Positions 1 to 8,120 are shown, counted from the first letter of the stretch. The stretch: 16,259 bases of DNA from Pseudomonadota bacterium (GCA_023433985.1 JAEYTN010000611.1:1-16259); one strand, 5' to 3'. Numbers and translations are program-made. Notes: generated by a model not told the origin, from the sequence alone.

Positions 1-8
1 TTTGCAAA

Positions 9-22
9 CGGAACATATTCCG
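9..22. promoter_or_regulatory. Short inverted repeat upstream of the SDR gene
   Basis: A perfect inverted repeat CGGAA-CATA-TTCCG ends 38 bases before the start codon at 61. Its size and position would suit a regulator-binding site for the following reductase gene. No regulator is encoded beside it in the window and a five-base arm can occur by chance, so this is only a candidate. Confidence 0.25.
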
Positions 23-60
23 CTACGCGTTGGCGGAGGGCACTTCAGGGGGACACCAGC

Positions 61-1113
61 ATGGCCGACAAGGGACTCATCCTCGTCACGGGCGCGACCG
101 GGTTCGTGGGTAAGTGGACGGTGATCCGGCTGCTGCAGGCAGGCTATCCCGTTCGCGGCACCATTCGTTCGCTCCAGCGCGCGGACGAAGTACGAGCCGG
201 CGTAGCGACCCAGACGGGCGAGGAGGCGCTCAGCCGCCTGGAGTTGGTCGAAGCCGACCTGCTTGACGACAAGGGCTGGTCCGAGGCGATGCGGGGCGTG
301 GCCGCGGTGATGCATGTGGCGGCTGCCATCCGTGGCGACGAGCCGAAGGATCAGAGCCTAGTCATCCGGCCCGCTGTTGAAGGCACGGCCCGCGTTCTGC
401 GTTTCGCCGACGAGGCAGGCGTAATGCGCATCATCATGACGTCCTCAATCGCGGCAGTCGGCTACGGCCATGGCACGACACCCGGCGGCAAGCGGGTGTT
501 CGACGAAACCTATTTCACCAAGTTCGAGAATCTCAAGTACACTTGGGCCTACTGCGTCGGCAAAACTACCGCCGAACGCAACGCCTGGGCTTACGCGAAA
601 GAGCATGGGATGGAACTCACCACCATCCATCCGGGTGCCATCGTCGGCCCCGCGGTGGATGCCGATGCGTCGATCTCCATCGGCCTCGCAACCGGCCTCC
701 TGCAGGGCTCGACGCCGGCCATGCCCAACAATGGCTTTGCGCTGGTGGACGTCCGCGATGTCGCCGACCTGCACGTCGCGGCGCTCGAGAACCCGAAGTC
801 GATCGGCGAGCGCTACCTTGCCACCGCCGAGTACGTGCCGTTCCACGCCGTCGCTGATATCCTTCGCGCCGAGTATCCGGACTGGCCGATTACCGAGCGC
901 CGTGCGCCCGACTGGATCATCAAGCTCATTGCCCGCTTCGGCGGCCCGGCACGCCAGATCATCGATGATATCGGCAACGAGAAGCACTACGACACGACCA
1001 AGAGCGTCGGCCTCCTCGGTCGCCCGTACATCTCCGGCCGCGACGCCATTCTGGCCTCCGCTGAAAGCGCCATCCGCCTTGGTCTCGTCACCAAGCCCGA
1101 GCCAAGGAAGTAG
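61..1113 (+). CDS. NAD(P)-dependent epimerase/dehydratase family protein (extended SDR, dihydroflavonol-reductase-like)
   Basis: This is a 350-residue extended short-chain dehydrogenase, likely a cytoplasmic aldehyde or ketone reductase. The N-terminal Rossmann motif TGATGFVG is at residues 10-17, the MHVAAA stretch at 84-89 matches the family's HVA segment, the catalytic serine is in TSS (127-129), and the YxxxK pair is Y164/K168. The length and the HPGAIVGP segment after the active site fit the dihydroflavonol-4-reductase/aldehyde reductase branch. The ATG at 61 is preceded by a good ribosome site (AGGGGGA, 47-53). The substrate cannot be read from the sequence; family members act on sugar nucleotides, flavonoids, steroids or small aldehydes. 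The gene stands alone and converges on the next gene with only 15 bases between stops. Confidence 0.88.
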   Translation: MADKGLILVTGATGFVGKWTVIRLLQAGYPVRGTIRSLQRADEVRAGVATQTGEEALSRLELVEADLLDDKGWSEAMRGVAAVMHVAAAIRGDEPKDQSLVIRPAVEGTARVLRFADEAGVMRIIMTSSIAAVGYGHGTTPGGKRVFDETYFTKFENLKYTWAYCVGKTTAERNAWAYAKEHGMELTTIHPGAIVGPAVDADASISIGLATGLLQGSTPAMPNNGFALVDVRDVADLHVAALENPKSIGERYLATAEYVPFHAVADILRAEYPDWPITERRAPDWIIKLIARFGGPARQIIDDIGNEKHYDTTKSVGLLGRPYISGRDAILASAESAIRLGLVTKPEPRK

Positions 1114-1128
1114 GGGCGAGCGGAGTTT

Positions 1129-1671
1129 CTAGCTCCCCAGGCGCCACGTTTGATAGAGTCGCCGGAGCTCCCGCATCGACTTGAGTTCGATCAGCGGCAG
1201 CCCCGCCGCCCGCACCCGTGCCCGGTCTCGCTCGCGGTTAGGCGGCTGCACGAGCAGGATCCAGCGTACCATTTCCCACTTTATGCTGTCCTTGTCGCCG
1301 GCCAAAGAGCCGGGCCGGCTATTCTTCTGGAACAGGGTGCGCCACAGGTAGCGTCGGAAGTTGGCCCAGCGGCTATCGCCGAGCAAGATGATGCCGGTTG
1401 CCCGTGCGAAGCGCTGCGGCATCAACGCCGAATAGTTCCCATCCATCACCCAGCGCTCATGGCTGATCGCCTCGTCGTGCAGGGCTTGGAACTTAGCATC
1501 CGATCTCTGCACCCAGTCTGTATCCGGCAAGTGCCGGAACAGGTCGAGATGGAAGGCCTCGGCCCCGAGCTTCTTCGCCAAGGCTACGCAGAGCGTGGAC
1601 TTCCCCGAATTTGATGGCCCACAGATCATGATCCGCGGCCCCAATGCCTCGAGCGGCAGAAGCTCCGTCAT
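1129..1671 (-). CDS. P-loop AAA-type / adenylate-kinase-like protein (DNA topology modulation protein FlaR-like)
   Basis: This is a small P-loop NTPase of about 180 residues. Walker A GPSNSGKS lies near the N terminus (about residues 18-25) and is followed by the HLD segment near residue 42 and the WVMDGNYS motif near 75-82. That combination is typical of the adenylate-kinase-related family often annotated as DNA topology modulation protein or FlaR-like. Such proteins probably phosphorylate or bind a small nucleotide-like substrate; their real role is poorly known. An in-frame TTG at 1674 precedes the ATG at 1671. I prefer the ATG because the purine-rich GAGGGGGA stretch (about 1678-1685) is better spaced for it. 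Many Arg and Trp residues in the C-terminal half suit a lid that binds phosphate. There is no obvious operon partner. Confidence 0.8.
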   Translation of the reverse strand: MTELLPLEALGPRIMICGPSNSGKSTLCVALAKKLGAEAFHLDLFRHLPDTDWVQRSDAKFQALHDEAISHERWVMDGNYSALMPQRFARATGIILLGDSRWANFRRYLWRTLFQKNSRPGSLAGDKDSIKWEMVRWILLVQPPNRERDRARVRAAGLPLIELKSMRELRRLYQTWRLGS

Positions 1672-1724
1672 CAAATATCCCCCTCGGCGCAGCCGCGCGA
1701 ACCTGACGCAAACGCGAGACGGCG

Positions 1725-1778
1725 CAAAGACGAAAATGGGCCACCTCGGCGGAGTAGCCCAATCAGAGATGGTGGCTC
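1725..1778 (-). terminator. Possible terminator of the decarboxylase gene
   Basis: Read on the minus strand just after the decarboxylase stop, the arms GAGCCACC and GGTGGCCC can pair (8 bp with one G-U) around a roughly 25-base loop, and a T-rich run (ATTTTCGTCTTT) follows. The arms and tail suit an intrinsic terminator, but the loop is long, so confidence is limited. Confidence 0.35.
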
Positions 1779-1782
1779 CGGC

Positions 1783-2961
1783 TCACTCTGCCGGTTGCAG
1801 TTCCTTGCCGGTGTACACCTCCTCGACCCAGAACTGGTCCCGGCGATCGAAGCCGTTGAACGGCGTCAGCGAGGCCTGGGTGTAGGCGCCCATGAGGCCA
1901 AATTCCACCCAGTCGTCCTCGTCCACGTCCGACGGCAGGGTGAAGATCTGCGGGAGCACGTCGTAGCTGTCGCAGGTGGGGCCCCACACGGTGAAGTCCG
2001 AGAACTCGCCATTGTTGTCGTGCAGCCGCGGACCGCGCCACACGCGAGTCGGCGGGGTGAAGTGCATGAACTTCACCTCCATTAGCGAGCCGTAGGCACC
2101 GTCGTTGAGGTAGACCGACTGCCCGCCGCGCTGATGCTTCACGCGCAGCAGCAGCGAGGTGGACGAGGTCACCAGCGCCCGGCCGGGCTCGATGATAAGC
2201 TCGGGCCTGGAGCTCGAGAAATTGTCCTTCACAGCCTGGTCGATGGTCTCGAAGTAGTAGTCCATCGGCGGCGCTTCCGAGGTCGGGTATGGGGCAGGGT
2301 AGCCGCCACCGATATTGAGCCGCTTGAGCTCGATCCCGCTCTCCTCGGCGATCTTCGCTGCGGCCGCGATGTGGCGCTCATAGGCGTAGACGTCCTCGCA
2401 CTGCGACCCCACGTGGAAGCAGAGCGAAGGAGTGTATCCCATCTGGTCGACCAGCCGCACGATTTCAGCCGCGCCGTCCTGCATCACGCCGAACTTGATG
2501 CCGAAATCATAGCTCTTGAGCGCCTTGCCCGCCTTGAAGCGCGTGGTCACCTCTATGTCCCGCGACGGCGTCACTACCGCGGCCAGCTGGTCGAGCTGCT
2601 GCGGGTGGTCGATCGTGAAGGAGCGCACCCCGAACTCCTCGTAGGCGCGCTCAATCTCCCGCTTGCTCTTGATGGGGTTGTTATAGTGCATCGCGGCGCC
2701 GGGCGCGTAGTCGCGCACCAGCTCCATCTCACGGTTGGAGGCGACGTCGAAGGCCTTGAGTCCCTCTTCGTGCAACTGCCGGATGATGTGTGGCGAGGGG
2801 TTGCACTTCACCGCATAGGTCAAGAGCCCGTCGAACCCCTTCTTGAACACCTTCGTGGCCCGGTGCAGCTCCTTGCGCGAAAACAGGAAGCTCGGAAAAT
2901 CCGGCTCCATCTGAGCGATGAGTTGCGACGTGTTGGCATAGACCGTGGTCGGCTCAGACAT
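1783..2961 (-). CDS. Type III PLP-dependent decarboxylase (ornithine/lysine decarboxylase)
   Basis: This 392-residue enzyme belongs to the alanine-racemase-fold decarboxylase family (Orn/DAP/Arg decarboxylase 2). Visible features are the PLP-binding lysine in AVKCN (K52), HVGSQ (183-187), the phosphate-binding glycine loop NIGGGYP (216-222), EPGR (258-261), and WGPTCDSYD (326-334), whose C330 and D331 correspond to the active-site pair of ornithine decarboxylases supplied by the partner subunit. Y360 in GAYT is the late PLP-site tyrosine. The CDSYD signature argues for ornithine and/or lysine as substrate rather than diaminopimelate or biosynthetic arginine, so the product should be putrescine and/or cadaverine. 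It is probably a cytoplasmic homodimer. A ribosome site AGAAAGG lies about ten bases before the ATG. It is divergent from the protease gene and has no polyamine genes beside it. Confidence 0.92.
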   Translation of the reverse strand: MSEPTTVYANTSQLIAQMEPDFPSFLFSRKELHRATKVFKKGFDGLLTYAVKCNPSPHIIRQLHEEGLKAFDVASNREMELVRDYAPGAAMHYNNPIKSKREIERAYEEFGVRSFTIDHPQQLDQLAAVVTPSRDIEVTTRFKAGKALKSYDFGIKFGVMQDGAAEIVRLVDQMGYTPSLCFHVGSQCEDVYAYERHIAAAAKIAEESGIELKRLNIGGGYPAPYPTSEAPPMDYYFETIDQAVKDNFSSSRPELIIEPGRALVTSSTSLLLRVKHQRGGQSVYLNDGAYGSLMEVKFMHFTPPTRVWRGPRLHDNNGEFSDFTVWGPTCDSYDVLPQIFTLPSDVDEDDWVEFGLMGAYTQASLTPFNGFDRRDQFWVEEVYTGKELQPAE

Positions 2962-3016
2962 TGACGGCTAACCTTTCTGAGGGTCCGGAGGTGCAGGGGA
3001 GGCAAAGCGCGCGCTG

Positions 3017-3045
3017 CATATAGGGGCTGGCGACCCACGGGGCAA
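3017..3045 (-). promoter_or_regulatory. Candidate promoter of the decarboxylase gene
   Basis: On the minus strand TTGCCC (3045-3040) and TATATG (3022-3017) are separated by exactly 17 bases. The second box is preceded by C, giving CTATAT, which matches the housekeeping promoter pattern of alphaproteobacteria (CTTG...N17...CTATAT). Transcription would start about 50 bases before the ATG at 2961. No comparably good promoter is visible for the divergent protease gene. Confidence 0.55.
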
Positions 3046-3160
3046 CGTCATATTTCTCCGATTACCAATCTGTAACAGCAGCACCAAAAAGACGCCGGAT
3101 TCGCGGCGCTTCTCCGGTGCCGCAGCCCGTTTCCGGGCAATGGATTCCTGGACTATGTCG

Positions 3161-4627
3161 ATGAGCAAATTCTGGATAGCGGCGGCTGGTTCCGTCATCG
3201 TCATCGCGGGGGCGCTCTACCTGGCGCCAATGGTCGTCAATTCGCCCGTCAATCGTCCGGCTGGTATCTCCGCCCACGCGCAGGAAACCGACGCTAGGAC
3301 GGTGCCGCAGAGCCGCACCGAAGTGCAGCTCAGCTTCGCCCCCGTCGTGAAGTCGGTTACTCCGTCGGTAGTGAATGTCTACGCCACGACCATCAGCCAG
3401 CAGGCGCGATCGCCCTTCCTCGACGATCCGTTTTTCCAGCGCTTCTTCGGCCGTCGCGGACCGTTCATGGATAGCCGCCCGCAACGCTCGCAGTCGCTGG
3501 GCTCGGGCGTGGTGGTCGATCCGTCGGGCGTCATCCTTACGAACCACCATGTTATCGACGGTGCCACGGACATCCGCATTTCCACTAATGACGGGCAGGA
3601 ATACCCGGTCGACCTGATCCTGGACGACCCCAAGACAGACCTCGCCGTGCTCAAGGTGAAGGACCCCAGGGGCGTTACCTTCCCGGCACTCGACTTCGCC
3701 GATTCGGACGCGCTGGAGGTCGGCGATCTCGTGCTCGCGGTAGGCAACCCCTTCGGCGTGGGCCAGACGGTGACGTCCGGCATCGTCTCGGCGCTTGCCC
3801 GCACCGGGGTGGAGAGCGACAATTACGAGTTCTTCATCCAGACCGACGCGGCGATCAATCCCGGCAATTCCGGCGGCGCCCTCGTCGACCTTAACGGGCG
3901 ACTGGTGGGCATCAATACTGCCATCGTGTCGCGCTCCGGTGGCTCGGTAGGTATCGGCTTCGCCATTCCCGCCAACATGGCCAAGCTCGTTGCCGAAACC
4001 GGGATTTCCGGCGGCTCGCTCGTCCGGCCGTGGTTCGGCGCCCGCATGCAGGCCGTGACCTCCGATCTCGCCGACAGCCTCGGTCTTGGCCGTCCGCGCG
4101 GCGCCCTGATCGCGGAACTCGCGCCTGGCGGCCCGGCGGAGCAGGCCGGCTTTCAGCCGGGCGATGTCATCCTTTCGGTCGACGGCTTCAATATCGAGCA
4201 GCCGAGCGCCTTTGATTTTCGCCTCGCTACCAAGCCAGTCGGCGGGGCCGCCGACGTGCAGTTCTTCCGCGACGGCAAGACGGAGGACAAGCGCATCAGC
4301 CTGAGCGGCGCGCCCGATGCCGGCGATCCCGTCACCGTGTCCGGCAACACCCGTTTCGCCGGGACCACAGCCGAGACGGTCACGGCTGCCGTGGCTCAGG
4401 AACTCGGACTGCCGTTCAACACCCGCGGTGTTCTGGTGCGCGCGGTCGAGGCAGGGTCCCCTGCCGACGACATGGGCCTGCGTGCCGGCGATCTGATCCT
4501 CAGCCTCAACGGCAAGGACACAGCCGACGCGCAAACCTTCGCCGGCACCGCAAACGCGCGTCCCGATAGCTGGCGCGTCGTGCTTCAGCGCGGCGGCCGT
4601 ATCATTCGCGCCGAGGTAGCTGGCTGA
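3161..4627 (+). CDS. Do-family (DegP/DegQ/MucD-like) periplasmic serine protease with two PDZ domains
   Basis: This is a trypsin-like protease of about 488 residues followed by two PDZ domains, a quality-control protease and chaperone of the cell envelope. Numbered from the ATG at 3161, the catalytic triad is H130 (TNHHVI), D160 (KTDLAV) and S237 (GNSGGA). PDZ1 spans roughly 285-380 and PDZ2 about 395-485. A hydrophobic N-terminal segment follows MSKFW and serves as signal sequence or membrane anchor; a possible cleavage lies near AHA-Q (about residue 40). In-frame ATGs also occur at 3140 and 3155. A perfect hairpin (GCCCG-TTTC-CGGGC, 3125-3138) ends one base before the 3140 ATG, and MSKFW makes a better signal start with GGA at 3150-3152, so I prefer 3161. 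The stop overlaps the rarA start (TGATG). Confidence 0.93.
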   Translation: MSKFWIAAAGSVIVIAGALYLAPMVVNSPVNRPAGISAHAQETDARTVPQSRTEVQLSFAPVVKSVTPSVVNVYATTISQQARSPFLDDPFFQRFFGRRGPFMDSRPQRSQSLGSGVVVDPSGVILTNHHVIDGATDIRISTNDGQEYPVDLILDDPKTDLAVLKVKDPRGVTFPALDFADSDALEVGDLVLAVGNPFGVGQTVTSGIVSALARTGVESDNYEFFIQTDAAINPGNSGGALVDLNGRLVGINTAIVSRSGGSVGIGFAIPANMAKLVAETGISGGSLVRPWFGARMQAVTSDLADSLGLGRPRGALIAELAPGGPAEQAGFQPGDVILSVDGFNIEQPSAFDFRLATKPVGGAADVQFFRDGKTEDKRISLSGAPDAGDPVTVSGNTRFAGTTAETVTAAVAQELGLPFNTRGVLVRAVEAGSPADDMGLRAGDLILSLNGKDTADAQTFAGTANARPDSWRVVLQRGGRIIRAEVAG

Positions 4628-5943
4628 TGGATTCATTGTTCGACGACGTCGCACCGCGCCCCCTTGCCGAGTCCCTCAGGCCACAGCGCCTCGCCGACGT
4701 CATTGGTCAGGATCACCTGCTTGGCCCCAATGGCCCGATCGGCCGCATGGTGGCGGCTGGTCGCGTTTCGTCCTTCATCCTGTGGGGGCCGCCGGGGGTC
4801 GGAAAAACGACCATCGCCCGACTCGTAGCCAAGGAAGTCGGCCTCGACTTCGTGCAACTGAGCGCGGTGCTGTCGGGGGTCGCCGACCTCCGCAAGGTTG
4901 TCGCAGAGGCCAAGGCCCTGAGGGCCGGGGCAGGGCGGCAGACGGTGATGTTCGTCGACGAGCTCCACCGCTTCAACCGCAACGTGCAGGATGCGCTGCT
5001 TCCACATGTGGAGGACGGCACCGTGATCCTGATCGGTGCCACCACCGAGAACCCCAGTTTCTCGATGGTCGCCGCACTGCTGTCGCGCGCCAAGGTCTAC
5101 ACTCTTCGCCGCTTCGAGAAGCCCGACCTCGCCATTCTCGCGGCGCGCGCCGAGGAGTTCGTCGGCAAGAAGCTGCCAGTCAACGAAGAAGCCCGTGACG
5201 CCATGCTCGAGATGGCCGATGGGGACGGCCGTTACCTGATCGGCCTGGCTGAGGAACTGTTCGCGCTGCCCGAGGGCACCGCGCTCGACGTCGCCGGCCT
5301 TGCCGAGACGGTGCAGAAGCGCGCGCCCGTCTACGACAAGGGGCAGGAGGAGCACTACAACCTCCTCAGCTGCTTCCATAAATCGCTCCGCGGCTCCGAC
5401 GTCCAGGCGGCGATGTACTGGGCGCAGCGCATGCTGGTAGGGGGCGAGCATCCCGATACCATCTTCCGGCGCCTCGCGTGCGCCGCTTCGGAGGATGTCG
5501 GCATGGCCGATCCGCAGGCCATGATTCAGGTGATCAACGCCTGGACGGCCTTCGAGCGGACCGGCCTGCCCGAGGGTGAGTTGTTCATGGCCCAGGCGAT
5601 TGCCTACGTCGCTACGGCGCCCAAATCGAATGCGGCTCATGTCGGCTTCGCGGCCGCCAAGCAACTCGCCATGCAGACGGGTTCGCTGGCCCCGCCCAAG
5701 CACATCCTCAATGCCCCGACCAAGCTCATGAAGGAGCTCGGCTACAACAAGGGTTACCGCTACGATCACGACTGGCCCGACGCCTTCTCCGGCCAGGAGT
5801 TCTTCCCCGACGAACTCGCCGGCGAGAACCGCCCCGAATTTTACCGCCCCAACGAACGCGGCTTTGAGCGCGAAGTCATCAAGCGCCTGGACTTCTGGGC
5901 CACCCGACGAGACCAGCGCCGGGAAGAAGAGGGCGGGGAGTAG
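4627..5943 (+). CDS. rarA: Replication-associated recombination protein A (RarA/MgsA, AAA+ ATPase)
   Basis: This 438-residue AAA+ ATPase is related to clamp loaders and to eukaryotic WRNIP1/Mgs1. It acts at stalled forks and modulates recombination, usually as a tetramer that binds SSB and DNA ends. Walker A GPPGVGKT is at 54-61, Walker B runs to the acidic pair in VDELHRFN (110-117), and sensor 1 GATTENPSF is at 137-145. The C-terminal half carries the characteristic KSLRGSD, AQRMLVGGEHPD and APKSN segments (residues about 255-340). The start codon shares one base with the protease stop, which indicates translational coupling, and no separate ribosome site is evident. The length is normal for the family. 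Confidence 0.96.
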   Translation: MDSLFDDVAPRPLAESLRPQRLADVIGQDHLLGPNGPIGRMVAAGRVSSFILWGPPGVGKTTIARLVAKEVGLDFVQLSAVLSGVADLRKVVAEAKALRAGAGRQTVMFVDELHRFNRNVQDALLPHVEDGTVILIGATTENPSFSMVAALLSRAKVYTLRRFEKPDLAILAARAEEFVGKKLPVNEEARDAMLEMADGDGRYLIGLAEELFALPEGTALDVAGLAETVQKRAPVYDKGQEEHYNLLSCFHKSLRGSDVQAAMYWAQRMLVGGEHPDTIFRRLACAASEDVGMADPQAMIQVINAWTAFERTGLPEGELFMAQAIAYVATAPKSNAAHVGFAAAKQLAMQTGSLAPPKHILNAPTKLMKELGYNKGYRYDHDWPDAFSGQEFFPDELAGENRPEFYRPNERGFEREVIKRLDFWATRRDQRREEEGGE

Positions 5944-6000
5944 AGCGTCTTGGTAATTCGGGGCCTTCCCATCCACGGCGCTCACCCGTATTACACCCCC

Positions 6001-6378
6001 ATGAACCCCTATCTTCTCGTCGGCATTGGCGGCGCGCTTGGCGCCATGGCGCGCTACGGCGCTGGCGCGACCATCCCGGCGCCCGCAAGCGGCTTTCCCA
6101 CCGCCACACTACTCATCAACGTGCTGGGTTCGTTGGCCATGGGCGCGCTGGTCGGTGTGCTGGCGAAGACCACGCCGCAGTACCATAACGAGATACGCCT
6201 CTTCGTCGCCGTCGGCATCTTTGGCGGCTTCACTACCTTTTCGAGCTTCTCCCTCGACGCCATTACGCTGATCGAACGCGGCGACGTCTTCCTCGCCACC
6301 CTCTACATCGTCGGTTCCGTAGTGCTCAGCCTGGCGGGCCTCTGGCTTGGCCTCCTTGCGATGCGAGTGCTGGCATGA
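6001..6378 (+). CDS. crcB: Fluoride channel CrcB/Fluc
   Basis: This is a 125-residue, four-helix inner-membrane protein of the Fluc family, which works as a dual-topology dimer exporting fluoride. Motifs visible are GGALGAMARY (10-19), the pore asparagine in INVLGS (N40) and GIFGGFTTFSSFS (72-84) with the phenylalanines that line the pore. An in-frame TTG at 5950 would add 17 polar residues not expected in the family. The ATG at 6001 gives the usual length and the usual MxxYLLVGIGGALG start, so I chose it although no clear Shine-Dalgarno precedes it. The last four bases overlap the next gene (ATGA). No fluoride riboswitch was recognised upstream. Confidence 0.94.
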   Translation: MNPYLLVGIGGALGAMARYGAGATIPAPASGFPTATLLINVLGSLAMGALVGVLAKTTPQYHNEIRLFVAVGIFGGFTTFSSFSLDAITLIERGDVFLATLYIVGSVVLSLAGLWLGLLAMRVLA

Positions 6379-7361
6379 GCGGTGTCCGCCAGCAATACGT
6401 CGCCCGCGACGAAGATGGCATGCGGCTCGACCGCTGGTTCCAGACGCATTTCCCGCAGGTCACCTTCGGCCACCTGCAGAAGCTGCTGCGCTCGGGGCAG
6501 GTGCGTGTCGATTCAGGCCGCGCGAAGTCGAACACCCGGCTTTCCTCCGGCCAGCTCATTCGGATCCCCCCGATCGACGCGGCCCCGCCGCGCGACCCGG
6601 ATGCGATCAACACTCGCGACGCCGAAGCCTTGCGTGACCTCATCCTCTATGAGGACGATGAGCTCTACGTCTTCAATAAGCCACACGGACTGGCGTCGCA
6701 GGGCGGCTCGGGCGTCAAGCGCAGCGTGGACTCCATGCTGAAGAGCCTGCCCAACAAGAAGGGCGAGCCGCCGCGCCTCGTCCACCGCCTCGATCGCGAT
6801 ACCTCAGGCTGTCTCATCGTCGCCAAGACCAAGGCCGCCGCCACGCATTTCGGCGCCATGTTTGCATCGCACCAGACGCGGAAGATTTACTGGGCCGTCG
6901 TCTTCGGCAATCCAAGCCCGAAACAGGGCTCCATCTCCTGCTTCCTCGCCAAGCAGGCGGTTGGAGAGGGCGAGCAGATGGTGGTCGTGCCGCAGGGCAC
7001 GCCTGGCGCTGTGCATTCAAAGTCCTACTACTCGACTACCGACACCGCTGCGCGTCGTTTTGCCTGGGTCACACTGAAGCCGGTCACCGGTCGAACCCAT
7101 CAGCTCCGCGTCCACATGGCACAACTCGGCAACCCCATCATGGGCGATCCGCGCTACTTCAACATCGAGAACTGGACGGCGCCGGACGAAATCGCCAGGG
7201 GCTTGCATCTGCACGCCCGTCGTATCGTCCTGCCGCTGCGCTCGGGGCACATCCTCGACATCTCGGCGCCACTCCCGTCGCATATGCAGCAGACCTTCGA
7301 GGTGCTCGGTTTCGATGCCGAGCGCTTCGACGTGCAGGACATCGACCCCGAACAAGATTGA
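6375..7361 (+). CDS. rluC: RluA-family 23S rRNA pseudouridine synthase (RluC-like)
   Basis: This is a 328-residue pseudouridine synthase with an N-terminal S4 RNA-binding domain (about 17-65) and the RluA catalytic core. The signature HRLDRDTSG is at 137-145 with catalytic D140; GRTHQLRVHM (239-248) and the LHLHA segment (277-281) complete the active-site fold. S4 domain plus length points to RluC (23S rRNA positions 955, 2504 and 2580 in E. coli), though RluD-type specificity cannot be excluded from sequence alone. The ATG overlaps the crcB stop by four bases, so the two are almost certainly co-transcribed and translationally coupled. Confidence 0.92.
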   Translation: MSGVRQQYVARDEDGMRLDRWFQTHFPQVTFGHLQKLLRSGQVRVDSGRAKSNTRLSSGQLIRIPPIDAAPPRDPDAINTRDAEALRDLILYEDDELYVFNKPHGLASQGGSGVKRSVDSMLKSLPNKKGEPPRLVHRLDRDTSGCLIVAKTKAAATHFGAMFASHQTRKIYWAVVFGNPSPKQGSISCFLAKQAVGEGEQMVVVPQGTPGAVHSKSYYSTTDTAARRFAWVTLKPVTGRTHQLRVHMAQLGNPIMGDPRYFNIENWTAPDEIARGLHLHARRIVLPLRSGHILDISAPLPSHMQQTFEVLGFDAERFDVQDIDPEQD

Positions 7362-7445
7362 TCACGCTCTCGCGAGCAGGGGATTAATCGCCCGCCCCGC
7401 TGTGTTCCCCTCCCGTGCCCGCCCCGGGCCCAGGGAGAAGAAACA

Positions 7446-8072
7446 ATGAAGACGATCGTCCTCGCCGCAGCTGCGGCCTGCCTCGCCTTTGCCGGTCCCG
7501 CCCTCGCGCAGGATGCGGCCTCAATGACCTTCTTCGTCACCTCGACCGGTGTCGGCGACGGCGCCAACCTCGGTGGTCTCGCCGGGGCGGATGCCCACTG
7601 CCAACAGCTTGCGGAAGCTGCCGGCGCTACAGGCAAGACCTGGAAGGCCTATCTCTCTGCTACCAGCGAGAATGCCAAGGATCGCATCGGCGCGGGCCCC
7701 TGGCAGAACTTCAAAGGCGAAGTGATCGCCACCGACGTCGCCAACCTCCACTCCGACGCGAACAAGCTCACCAAGGAAACCGCTCTCTCGGAAGCCGGCG
7801 AACTCATCAAGGGGCGGGGCGACGAGCCGAACCAGCACCACATCCTGACCGGTTCGAACGCCGACGGCACGCTGGCGGCCGACATGACCTGCGGTGACTG
7901 GACTCTCAACGGGGAAGGCAGCGCAATGGTCGGTCACTCCGATCGCATGGGCCCCGAGTCCCTCGCCACCGGCACCTCCTGGAATGCGGGCCACCCGTCG
8001 CGCGGCTGAAGCCAGGACAACCTCGTCGGCACCGGCGGCAACGGGTACCTGTACTGCTTCGCCGCGAACTGA
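7446..8072 (+). pseudogene. Secreted lectin-like protein interrupted by an in-frame TGA at a conserved cysteine
   Basis: A good ribosome site (GGGAGAAG) precedes the ATG. The product opens with a clear signal peptide (about residues 1-21, cleavage at ALA-QDA) and continues as a small secreted protein of the lectin-like family seen in many proteobacteria (FFVTSTGVGDGANLGGLAGAD, then DRIGAGPWQN, MVGHSDR, SWNAGHPSRG). An in-frame TGA at 8007-8009 ends the simple frame after 187 residues. The same frame continues for 20 codons (SQDNLVGTGGNG to YCFAAN) to a normal TGA at 8070-8072. From memory, relatives read SRG-Cys-SQ at the TGA. Remaining mature cysteines are C52, C149 and C204, so the lost residue is one of four probably disulfide-bonded. 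Options are a TGC-to-TGA nonsense mutation, a sequencing error, or selenocysteine or other read-through. I list it as a disrupted gene; the function of the family is unknown. Confidence 0.75.
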
Positions 8073-8097
8073 CATACGCGCGGGGCGCCCGCAATCC

Positions 8098-8120
8098 TTC
8101 CCTGTGCACGGCGCAGGGGA
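8098..8120 (+). terminator. Hairpin after the lectin-like gene
   Basis: A 10-bp stem with a three-base loop (TTCCCTGTGC / GCGCAGGGGA around ACG, two G-U pairs) lies 26 bases after the distal stop at 8072. No U tract follows, so it may be a weak or factor-assisted terminator, or a stabilising 3' structure separating this gene from the downstream phosphatase operon. Confidence 0.35.

Noticed and set aside
10..31. GGAAC ... CGTT resembling an EcfG (general stress sigma factor) promoter before the first gene
   Set aside because: The spacer is 13 bases, several short of what this promoter class needs; the palindrome CGGAA-CATA-TTCCG explains the GGAAC better.
3062..4654. Long open frame of 530 codons on the minus strand across the protease gene
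   Set aside because: It is antisense to a fully motif-supported protease, rich in Arg/Gly/Ala/His as expected of a GC-rich shadow frame, and shows no domain.
4633..5985. Open frame of 450 codons antisense to rarA
   Set aside because: Shadow of a strongly conserved gene in GC-rich DNA; no ribosome site and no recognisable motif.
5944..6000. Possible fluoride riboswitch before crcB
   Set aside because: Only 57 bases separate rarA and crcB, and the conserved crcB-motif segments are not present.
7362..7445. CTCGCGAG palindrome after the pseudouridine synthase gene as a terminator
   Set aside because: Eight bases, no loop and no T run; too little to call a terminator or operator.
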